Shown: piece by piece, positions 43,893 to 51,533 of the stretch
How the letters are laid out: every line of letters begins with the position of its first letter
Numbering within the stretch: position 1 is the stretch's first letter
DNA from: Opitutus sp. GAS368
GTDB taxonomy: Bacteria; Verrucomicrobiota; Verrucomicrobiia; Opitutales; Opitutaceae
Reading direction: 5' to 3'
NCBI GenBank assembly: GCA_945903465.1
Contig: CAMDOF010000035.1
Coordinates: 1 to 51,533 of the forward strand
DNA length: 51,533 nucleotides
Position numbers and translations under genes: made by a program
Notes under the pieces: generated by a model
Database searches by the model: none
What the model was told of the DNA's origin: nothing
What the model saw: only the letters and a program-made list of their open reading frames with translations

Positions 43893-46749
43893 CAGTAGTT
43901 GAAGTTGACGCCCAATCGGTAGTCGCGGTCAAGCCGGCGGCTCGATTGCACGAGCGAACGGATGCCAAAGGAAAATTGCTCCGGCTCGCGCGTGAGATTC
44001 CGCACCGACGCCGTGACGGAGTAGTGCGCGCTGAAGCGATAGCGCAGCTGTGCGTCGTATTGTCCGCGGGCTTTCCGGTAGATATCGCTGAGCGGCGCGG
44101 ACCCGAGGGTGTAGATCTGTTCATCGGCGTAGGTCCAACCCACCCGGGCGGAGAAGCCATATTTTTCATAGAACAGCGTCACCGACGAAATCTTGCTTGG
44201 CTGGCGGAAGAACGGGAGGTCTTCGCCGCGCCGCGTCGGAATCGTTTCACTCGAGCTGATCCGCGTGAGATTCGCATCGAGACCGCAGCCATCGAAAGGG
44301 GAGGGCAGGAAACGGAACGGCACATACGCCGCGAGCTCGACGCCAGAGATTTCTCCGCGGTCGGCGTTGCGTTTGCTCGTGAGATCAAGGCGCTGCAGGG
44401 AGACTCCGCTGTAGGTGACGTTCTGCTGCGTCTCGGCGTAGGTATAGATCGGGTCGTCGATGTTCTTTTGGAAATACGCAACCGAGAGGAGTCCGCCGCC
44501 TTTGGCATACCACTCCAGCGAGAGATCGGTGTTGGCCGAGTCGTAGGGCCCGAGTTGCGGGTTACCCACCGTGACCGTGCCAGTGTTCGGAAACGCGGGA
44601 CTGAGCGCGGCGTTGCCCAGCGAGTCGTAGCGGAACTGCGCGAGCGGACGCGCATCCTCGTAGGCCGGGCGGCCGATCGTCTGGGTGAGCGCGCCGCGCA
44701 ACAGCACGTGGTCGGTGAAGCGATAGACGGCCTGCACGTTCGGCAGGAATTTGTCATAGGCCGTCGAGCCCGACTTGGGGAATCGTCCCACCACAGCGCC
44801 GGCCACCGTCCGTGCTTCGACCGCCCGGATCGTGCCATCGGTGCGCTCCCAGCGCGCGCCGGCCATCAACGTCAGACGCTCGAGCTTGAGGCTGCCCATC
44901 GCGTATCCGGCATAGATGAACTCGTCGATGTCGTAGTCGTCTTCGATGGAGTTGGCGGCAGAAGCGGCCGCGTCAAACGTCGTGAGGGTCGGATTGGCGG
45001 CGAGAAACGCGTTAGTCTTGTCCCAATCCAGGCGAAAGCCGCTCGTGTAGCGGTCAGCGTAGACCCGCACCTCGGGCAACACTCCGACCGCGCCAAGATT
45101 CCAAGCCCCGACGGGAATCAGGCGCGCGGAATTCAAATCGGCTGTGCGGGCGCGCTGGGTGAATTTGAAGCCCGTCTTTAGGAAACCGGGATGGCCCAGC
45201 AAACGATCCGTGTCCCAGCGCAGATCGGTCTTCGCCGTGAACGTGTTTTCATCAACGAGCCCCGTGTCGTCGCGCGTCGTGCGGAGCGAATATTTCGCCG
45301 GTGTATCAATGGCCGGATCGACGTCCCAGCGGGGCGCGACAAACGAGCCGAGGTCAAACGTGATGGGCCCGGTGCCGCCGGCATTGTTACGAAACTGGCG
45401 GACGTTGAAATAGCCGCGGTCTTCCTTCGCTCCGGAGAAACTCAGCATCGGCTCCAGCGTGAAGTGCCCCAGCACCTTCTTGAAGCCCGTCGAGACGCTG
45501 AGCAGGCTCTGGTCGATGAGGATGCGGAATTCGCGGCGCTCCGTGCGCGTGCCCGTGCCGGCAAACGTGCCGGTCGTGGCCGAGGTCAGACTCACGCCTG
45601 CGGGGGTCGTGCTCGTCGTGAAAATTGACTCAAACCGATTCTGGAAGGACCGCGCGCCGGAGAAACTCGGCCGGACGAAAACCTGCGTGCCGTCGTCCAT
45701 CCGGTATTCGAGGTTGAGGCTCACCCCGGCGCGTTTGAGACTGCCGGAGTCCGGTTTGATCTCGTAATCGTTGGGCAGGTAGATCTGCGCGCCATTGTAG
45801 GTGAACGGACTCCAGGCGGCCTGCACCCAGTGGTTTTCGAAGTCGCGCTTGTCATAGCTGAGACTCGCCGCGAGCCCCCAGTTTTTCCCAACGCCAAAGA
45901 GGTCGCTCGAGGTGAGCTGAAACTCCGGATTGTTTTTTCCGGTGGTTGCATTGCGGCTGCCCGAGACCGAGCCGGCGATGAAGCGCTCGCGATGGTCAAA
46001 GGCGCTCGCGGTCTTGAGGTTGATCGTCCCGCCGATGGCATTGGCGTCCAAATCGGGCGTCACGCTCTTGATCACTTCAATCTGGGAAATCTGTCCCGTA
46101 CCCAACGTGTCGAGCGGCACCGCGCGACCGAGGCGCGTCCCGCCGGGCGCGGCCATCGTCGCACCGTCGATCAGCACTTGATTCAGGTTGGGCTCGACCC
46201 CGCGGATGCTCACGTAGCGCCCCTCGCCCTGATCGAGGGACAGGTTCACGCCCGGCAGACGAGCAATGCCTTCCGCCACATTGCGGTCCGGGAGATTTCC
46301 CAGTGCGTCGGCCGAGACGATGTCGGCGATGTTCGTCCGGTTTTGTTTTTGCTGGAGCGCGCGCGAACGGCCTTCGCGAAAGCCTTCGACGACGAGCTTT
46401 TCCAACTGGAGGACTTCCGCAGCGAGTTGGAGCGCGACAGTCTTTGCGCCGGTCGCCGGCACGCTCACCGTCTCAGTCTTGGTTTCATAACCGACAAAGC
46501 GAAGGTTGAGCGTGTAGCTCCCTGCGGGCAGCCCCACGAAACGAAAACGTCCGCCACTGTCCGTCGACTCGGTCAGACCCTTTTCTACGACCGTCACCGT
46601 TGCACCGGCAACGCGCCCTTGCCGAGCGCAGCGGAGACGGTGCCGACGAGGTCGCCAGCATGCGCCAGTGCCGCTGAGAATCCGAGACCGATGGCCGCAA
46701 GGCGAATCCGGCGAATGCCGCTTCGCACCAACGAGGAATAGATTTTCAT
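43892..46749 (-). pseudogene. TonB-dependent receptor, frameshift after signal peptide
   Basis: From the ATG at 46749 the frame encodes a signal peptide (IRRIRLAAIGLGFSAALAHA) and the start of a carboxypeptidase-regulatory-like domain (GDLVGTVSAALGKGAL) but stops within a few codons. The shifted frame resumes AGATVTVVEKGLTESTDSGG and continues without a break through the N-terminal domain, plug (NVAEGIARLPGVNLSLDQGE, DANAIGGTINL) and barrel to VNFNY. At 46608-46610 one missing G in TTGGCC explains the shift. Restored, the protein has about 950 residues and closely resembles the receptor at 48363-51203. Using an upstream start in the downstream frame would add antisense phoD residues and no signal peptide. 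PhoD is 18 bases upstream. Confidence 0.8.
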
Positions 46750-46767
46750 GGGAAACATGAGCTGCGC

Positions 46768-48357
46768 TCAGGCGCGGTTCAGTTGCGGCCGCCCCGCTTC
46801 GACGAAAAACGTCGCCCGCGTCGTCAGTACCGCGCCGCGGCGCGTGACATAGGGCACGGTGCGAAAGTCCGTCCGCCAACTCTTCGGCGTCACCTCGCAC
46901 CGTACATAACCACGTTCTTCGTTGTGGAATTTCACTCCGGGATTTTCGGCCAGCAGCGACTCCAAATACGCCGGTTTCTCCAGACCGTCGCCACTCGACG
47001 TGATCGATGTGCCGACAAACTCCGTGGCCACGCTCGGTGCCTCCGCCCGGTCGGGCTCGGCCGGGATCTCGTTGGCCCAGTTGGCATGGACGTCGCCCGT
47101 GATCACGACGGGATTCGCAATTTTCTTGTCGCGCAAGTGCGCGAGGAGCCGGCGACGCTCGAATTCGTAACCGGACCACTTGTCCATGCTGATGGCGACC
47201 TCCGGACCCGGGGCTCGGTCAACCCGTGCGACCGGCACCTGCTGCGCGAGGACATTCCAAGCGGACGTCGAGCGCCCCAGCCCTGCAAAGAGCCACTCGC
47301 GCTGCCGGTCTCCCATGATGGTACCGCGCGGATCCATGAGCACGGGATTGTCCGGTTTGAGCCCGTCGCCCTGTGGCTGATCGGTGCGATACTGGCGCGT
47401 GTCGAGCACGTGAAAATTCGCCAACCGGCCAAACCCGAGCCGTCGATACAGCAACATATCGGGCCCGCTGGGTAGCGCGCTGCGGCGCAGCGGCATATGC
47501 TCAAAGTAAGCCTGATATCCGGCGGCACGGCGGCGCAAAAAATCCGCCGTGGAATATTTTTCCGGATACTCCGGTATCGCCCCTGCATAGTTGTTACTCA
47601 CCTCATGGTCATCCCACGTGACGATCCACGGCGCCATCGCGTGTGCCGCTTGCAGCGCGGGATCGGATTTATAGACCGCGTAGCGCGCCCGATAGTCGTC
47701 GAGCGTAAAAATCTCTTTCGTGCCGTGAGGCCGCACCGCCCCGTTGCCGTCGCCCTTCTCGTAAATGTAGTCGCCGAGATGGACGACGAGATCGAGATCC
47801 TCACGCGCCATGTGTTCGTAAGCCGTGTAGTAGCCCACTTCGTATTTCTGGCACGATGCGAAGGCGAAGCGCAGCCGCTCCGGTGCCGCGTCGGGCGGCG
47901 GCAGCGTGCGCGTGCGGCCGGTCGCGCTAACCGCGGCGCCCGCCTTGAACCGATACCAATACCACCGGTCCGGTCGCAGGCCGGAGACTTCCACGTGCAC
48001 GGCGTGGCCCCAAGCGGCATTCGCGGTCGCCGTGCCCGACTGTACGATCCGCGTCATCGCTTCGTCGTCGGCGAGTTCCCACGTCACCGCGATGGGCTCG
48101 GGCGTGAGACCGCCGCCCGGCTCCAGCGGACGCGGCGCGAGGCGCGTCCAGAGCACGACGCCATCGGGCGCGGGATCACCGGACGCGACGCCGAGAGAAA
48201 ACGGGTAAGCGGAAAACGCGGGCGACGCCGCCACCGCCCCGCGGGCCCGCGTGGAGAGCAACGCAGCGGCGGCGAAGGACGCACTGCCGGCGAGAAATGA
48301 CCGGCGGGAAAGCTGAGCGGCGTCTGCGAGTGGGAAAAGGGGCGGTAGCGACGACAT
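46768..48357 (-). CDS. phoD: Alkaline phosphatase, PhoD family
   Basis: This 529-residue phosphoesterase has a Tat signal (LSRRSFLAGSASFAAAALLS), expected for PhoD, whose metal cofactor is loaded in the cytoplasm. A fibronectin-like N-terminal domain (FSLGVASGDPAPDGVVLWTR) leads to the metallophosphatase domain: FASCQKYEVGYY, VVHLGDYIYEKG, TWDDHEVSNNYAG, LDTRQYRTDQ and the histidine-bearing VVITGDVHANWANE. It should release phosphate from mono- or diesters in the periplasm with Fe/Ca. It starts 5 bases after the stop of the upstream receptor gene, and the next receptor gene starts 18 bases after its stop, so it is central to the operon. Confidence 0.95.
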   Translation of the reverse strand: MSSLPPLFPLADAAQLSRRSFLAGSASFAAAALLSTRARGAVAASPAFSAYPFSLGVASGDPAPDGVVLWTRLAPRPLEPGGGLTPEPIAVTWELADDEAMTRIVQSGTATANAAWGHAVHVEVSGLRPDRWYWYRFKAGAAVSATGRTRTLPPPDAAPERLRFAFASCQKYEVGYYTAYEHMAREDLDLVVHLGDYIYEKGDGNGAVRPHGTKEIFTLDDYRARYAVYKSDPALQAAHAMAPWIVTWDDHEVSNNYAGAIPEYPEKYSTADFLRRRAAGYQAYFEHMPLRRSALPSGPDMLLYRRLGFGRLANFHVLDTRQYRTDQPQGDGLKPDNPVLMDPRGTIMGDRQREWLFAGLGRSTSAWNVLAQQVPVARVDRAPGPEVAISMDKWSGYEFERRRLLAHLRDKKIANPVVITGDVHANWANEIPAEPDRAEAPSVATEFVGTSITSSGDGLEKPAYLESLLAENPGVKFHNEERGYVRCEVTPKSWRTDFRTVPYVTRRGAVLTTRATFFVEAGRPQLNRA

Positions 48358-48362
48358 GGTAA

Positions 48363-51203
48363 TCAGAGATTAAAGTTCACGCCAAACTTCGCCTTCCAGC
48401 GGTAAGTCTCGAAATCGTTCTCGCGGCGGCGTTCGCCGGTATACTCGCGGAGCGGTTCTTCGGAGAGATTGAGGAATTCGCCGAAGAGCTTGAGATGGCG
48501 ATTCACGCGGTAGCTGAGCTTCGCATCGATCGGTCCACGACCGCGGACGTAAATATCCGTGTCACGGTTGGCGCCGACTGCATCCAAGTAATCGCCGCTG
48601 AAAGAGAGCGCGAGGCGGGCCTCGAAGCCGTATTTTTCGTAGAAGAGCGCCAGGTTGGTGATGCGGTCCGACTGCTTGAAGAACGGAATTTTGTCCGTGC
48701 GGGTGAACAGCGAAACCGATGAGTCGGTCAGCGTGTAGTTCACGTTGAAACCGATGCCGTCGAGGGGCGCGGGCAGAAATTTAAGGAACTGCTGGTAGTT
48801 GAATTCTACGCCAGTGATTTTGCCGCTCCTCGCATTGTCGAACGACGAGGTGTTGAGCGTGCTGTAGGAACGACCGTCGACCGTGACATTCGTCTGCAAC
48901 GTGCTGCGGTTGAAGACGGGGTTATCGATTTCCTTGTGAAACGCGCCGAGCGAGAGGATACCGGCATTCTTCAGATAATATTCGACCGAAACGTCAAAGT
49001 TCATCGACTCATACGGCTTCAGGTTCGGGTTGCCGGTGTTAAGGCTGCCCGTGTAAACGCCGCTGCCGACCGCCGTCTCGATGGCGTCGAAGGACCGGCG
49101 CGGGGCGAGATCGGCGTAGTTCGGACGGCTCAGCGTATTCGTCCACGCCGCACGCACGACGAGACGGTCACTGGGGCGTGACGTGAAATGCAGGCCGGGC
49201 AAAAGATTTGCATAGCTACGGCTGCCCGTGACGCGTTTGAAGACGCCGGCGAACGTGCCTCCGGTCGTACTCAGTTCGTTGGCGCCGTAAGTCGTCTCGG
49301 TGCGCTCGTAGCGGAGACCGGCGAGCAGCGTGGTGGTCTTGTTCAACGCGAGGGTCGCCATGGCGTAGCCCGCACTCACGTCTTCCTTGGCGTCGAAGTC
49401 GCCGGCCAGCGAATCGCTGAGTGTGGCGATCGGATCGAGCGTGAAACGGTTGGGATTGGCGGCGAAGTAGGCTTTGTTGCCTTCGAGATTCAGCGTGGGT
49501 CCGTAGCGGAAGAGACCGTCGAAATAATTGGCCGGCTCGGCGCTGGCGAGATTCGAGTCGGCGAGCGTGAAGGCATTCGCGGCACCGGCAGCGAGGTTGT
49601 AATTCTTGTTCGTGCGGTCGTCTTGTTTTTCGCGCGCGACGAACTTCGCGCCGACCTTCCACGTGCCGTTCAACGCCCCGAGGCGGAGGTCGCGCTGCAG
49701 ATCGGCCTGCGCCGAAGTCACGTCCTCTTCCTCCAGATCGGAGCGGAAGCGCACGCGGCGAAACGGATAGTTCGCAGCATTATAATAGGCCTCGCTGTTG
49801 GGCTTGATGACGAGCACATCACCGGAGAGATCGTAGGTGCTGGGAAACGCCCCGGCGGCGGAGCGATACTCCCAATCGACACGCGTGGGCACATCGCGTT
49901 CACCGTGGCTCGTGCCGGCCTGCCACGAGAGCGTCGTGTCAGTGCCGAGGCGGTGCAGGCCGCTGAGCGCCACGGCGTCGATCGTCCCGGTCTGGCTGTA
50001 GTCGCGATACTGGCGGCTCGCGCGGCCCTGACTGTTGGCACCGCTCGTCGCGGTCTGACTCGTGAGCGTCCCGAGGCGGTGCTCGTAGAGAACGCTCTGG
50101 CGCGCCTCGGTGTCGCTGAATTCATTGTGATTGAGACGCAGAGCGAGCTCGTGGCCCGCGGAGGGACGGAACTGGAGCGCGACGTTGGCCCCCATGCGTT
50201 CGCGCTCGATGTCGTAGTCGTAGGCCTGCTCGGTCAGTGGCAGCCAAAAACCGTTCACCTGCGACCAAGAACGGGTATTCACCGTCTGCGAACTGACCTC
50301 CTTCAACGAATAACTGAAACCCGCGACCACGCCCCATTGTTGGTCCGCGCCGAGCACCGAACCAAAGGTGACGCTACCGTTGGGCGAGGTTCGCCCGCTA
50401 AAGGTATCGTGAAATCCGCCCGCGCTGCCGAAGAGAAACCTGCCGGAGCGGTCGAAGGCGCTCTGCGTGACGATATTGATCGAGCCGCCGACGGCGTTGG
50501 CATCCATATCGGGCGTCACGGCCTTCACCACTTCGAGCCGTGCGACAAGATCGGCGGGCACGGAATCGAGGGCGATGCCGCGGTTACCCTGCTCCGAGGG
50601 CGTGCCGATGAGCTGGTTGTTCAGCGTGACAGTGTTCAACGCGGAGTTGATACCACGCAGCACGACGTAGCGGCCCTCGTCCTGATCGGTTTCCACAGAG
50701 ATACCCGGCACCCGGCGGAGCGCCTCGGCTGCGTTGCCGTCGGGGAATTTCCCCAATGCATCAGAGGAGACGACGTCCATGACGTTCGGCGCGGCCCGTT
50801 TTTGCTGGAGGGCGCGGGCCTGGCCTTCGCGCGTGCCCTCGACGACAAATTTCCCGAGTTGCACGGCGTCGGACGCGAGCGCGACGTCGAGCGGAACCAC
50901 TGCGCCGTCGCGCACGACAACCTGCTGGGAAAATTCACGGTAGCCGAGATAGTTGACGACCAGCGTGTAGGTACCCGGAGGGACATTGGTCAGCGCGAAG
51001 TCGCCGCCGGAGCCACTCGCCGCCGTGCGGTCCGACTCCCGGAGTGTGACCGTCGCGCCCAGCAGGTAACTGTTCGAATCCTTGTCTCGAATCCGACCAG
51101 TCAGGGTCACCGCCGACGCGGCTTGGCCGACCATCAAAAGGCCAAGGCCGAAAACAACAGGAAGCCGCACGGTGCGGAGCAGGGCAAACGCGAGGTTGAG
51201 CAT
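48363..51203 (-). CDS. TonB-dependent receptor, intact, CarboxypepD_reg domain
   Basis: This 946-residue outer-membrane receptor begins with a signal peptide (LRTVRLPVVFGLGLLMVGQAASA), then a carboxypeptidase regulatory-like domain (TGRIRDKDSNSYLLGATVTL, SGGDFALTNVPPGTYTLVVN), a plug (QQKRAAPNVMDVVSSDALGK, RRVPGISVETDQDEGRYVVL, DANAVGGSINIVTQ) and a large barrel ending in KFGVNFNL with a C-terminal hydrophobic residue. The domain order is that of SusC-like or TonB-ExbBD transporters in Verrucomicrobiota, without a SusD partner. It is the first gene of the operon with phoD. Its substrate is probably a phosphate ester or a related compound, by context only. Confidence 0.92.
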   Translation of the reverse strand: MLNLAFALLRTVRLPVVFGLGLLMVGQAASAVTLTGRIRDKDSNSYLLGATVTLRESDRTAASGSGGDFALTNVPPGTYTLVVNYLGYREFSQQVVVRDGAVVPLDVALASDAVQLGKFVVEGTREGQARALQQKRAAPNVMDVVSSDALGKFPDGNAAEALRRVPGISVETDQDEGRYVVLRGINSALNTVTLNNQLIGTPSEQGNRGIALDSVPADLVARLEVVKAVTPDMDANAVGGSINIVTQSAFDRSGRFLFGSAGGFHDTFSGRTSPNGSVTFGSVLGADQQWGVVAGFSYSLKEVSSQTVNTRSWSQVNGFWLPLTEQAYDYDIERERMGANVALQFRPSAGHELALRLNHNEFSDTEARQSVLYEHRLGTLTSQTATSGANSQGRASRQYRDYSQTGTIDAVALSGLHRLGTDTTLSWQAGTSHGERDVPTRVDWEYRSAAGAFPSTYDLSGDVLVIKPNSEAYYNAANYPFRRVRFRSDLEEEDVTSAQADLQRDLRLGALNGTWKVGAKFVAREKQDDRTNKNYNLAAGAANAFTLADSNLASAEPANYFDGLFRYGPTLNLEGNKAYFAANPNRFTLDPIATLSDSLAGDFDAKEDVSAGYAMATLALNKTTTLLAGLRYERTETTYGANELSTTGGTFAGVFKRVTGSRSYANLLPGLHFTSRPSDRLVVRAAWTNTLSRPNYADLAPRRSFDAIETAVGSGVYTGSLNTGNPNLKPYESMNFDVSVEYYLKNAGILSLGAFHKEIDNPVFNRSTLQTNVTVDGRSYSTLNTSSFDNARSGKITGVEFNYQQFLKFLPAPLDGIGFNVNYTLTDSSVSLFTRTDKIPFFKQSDRITNLALFYEKYGFEARLALSFSGDYLDAVGANRDTDIYVRGRGPIDAKLSYRVNRHLKLFGEFLNLSEEPLREYTGERRRENDFETYRWKAKFGVNFNL

Positions 51204-51450
51204 AGAAAACCGCTAGCTTGCGCGCATCAGGTTACGATTCCGCGCCGCCCATGTGACAGAATCGCAACAACCTCAAACGACACCCTTCCGTGCCCCCTCA
51301 CGCATTCTCCCGCAGTCGAGCTTGCGCAGCGTCCACCCCTTTGCATCCACCGCCCTCTCACGTCATCCCCCACCCCCGCCCCAAAATCGGATTTTGGCCG
51401 TGACAGAAAGAAACAGGGTCAAAGTTGCACCTCAACGTTTAACAAATGGT

Positions 51451-51472
51451 GTTTCTTAGGAGTTTCTTAGGA
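51451..51472. repeat. Perfect tandem 11-base repeat GTTTCTTAGGA
   Basis: Two exact adjacent copies (51451-51461 and 51462-51472) lie about 250 bases upstream of the receptor-phoD operon start. The 11-base helical-turn period is that of PhoB boxes, although the sequence is not the E. coli consensus. Confidence 0.9.
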
Positions 51473-51516
51473 GCGCGAGAGGGTGGGTGGTGGGGGCGCG
51501 AAGCACGCCTTCGTGG

Positions 51517-51533
51517 CCACCATCGGCGACAGG
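51517..51533. repeat. 17-base copy of the REP-like block
   Basis: CCACCATCGGCGACAGG is identical to 42655-42671, where it leads into REP-like hairpin 1. The element is cut by the window end, so a full second copy of the block probably begins here. Confidence 0.8.

Larger units (their letters stand above)
51204..51533. promoter_or_regulatory. Upstream region of the receptor-phoD operon
   Basis: These 330 bases precede the operon and hold its promoter. They contain a perfect tandem of an 11-base unit at 51451-51472, a direct-repeat-like TGACAGAAAGAAACAG at 51401-51416, both described in the findings, and a REP-like fragment at the right edge. No frame is credible. Confidence 0.45.

Noticed and set aside
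46750..47179. Upstream extension of the second receptor frame, adding about 143 residues before the frameshift
   Set aside because: The extension is antisense to phoD and gives Arg-rich residues with no signal peptide. The true start with signal peptide is at 46749 in another frame.
1..51533. tRNA, rRNA or tmRNA genes
   Set aside because: I looked for T-loop text (GGTTCGAATC-like) with matching acceptor arms and found only chance partial matches inside protein genes.

Overview
The window looks like chromosomal DNA from a Gram-negative, high-GC member of the Verrucomicrobiota, most likely the Opitutaceae. This placement rests on remembered protein similarity, not on a search. The Gram-negative nature is shown directly by lpxK and by three TonB-dependent receptors. 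There is a menaquinone pathway (menF, menD, menB), an A/P-rich pyruvate dehydrogenase E2, a Tat-dependent PhoD, and TldD proteins carrying Tat signals. No rRNA or tRNA gene, CRISPR array, intact insertion sequence or prophage was seen.

Left part (1-12.7 kb, nearly all minus strand). In transcription order there are two tandem TldD/TldE pairs (8053-1948), a DUF4159 protein and a MoxR ATPase that runs off the left edge. Both TldD copies keep the HExxxH metal motif and start with a twin-arginine signal, while neither TldE has a signal peptide. Upstream of this block is a small accessory patch: a tyrosine-recombinase remnant with an in-frame stop and lost catalytic arginines, a frameshifted double ribbon-helix-helix gene, and a small intact protein with its own terminator. 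ComM/YifB and a site-2 protease follow.

Centre (12.8-39 kb). This is mostly housekeeping: a sigma-54 response regulator, a ThuA protein, rdgB, metG, menF-menD, kup (opposite strand), menB, an M20 peptidase, class II fructose-bisphosphate aldolase, a coiled-coil membrane-anchored protein of unknown function, a type IA topoisomerase, a class V aminotransferase, lpxK, pdhA-pdhB-pdhC and a Nudix hydrolase. Two clear rho-independent terminators lie downstream of the aldolase and the aminotransferase. The kup/menB divergent region (443 bases) holds strong stem structures.

Right part (39.5-51.5 kb). A TonB-dependent receptor gene broken by a frameshift converges on a four-gene minus-strand operon: receptor, PhoD phosphatase, second receptor (frameshifted in its signal-peptide region) and a secreted propeller-like protein. 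The likely theme is capture and hydrolysis of organic phosphate esters at the cell envelope. Between the two convergent units lies a block of REP-like hairpins and 62-base direct repeats; a 17-base piece of it recurs at the right edge of the window.

The most interesting points are the duplicated TldD/TldE pairs with a Tat signal on only one partner, the receptor-PhoD operon with phosphate-box-like repeats upstream, the REP-like block, the two unrelated direct-repeat pairs that share the same 71-base period, and the structured kup/menB intergenic region.
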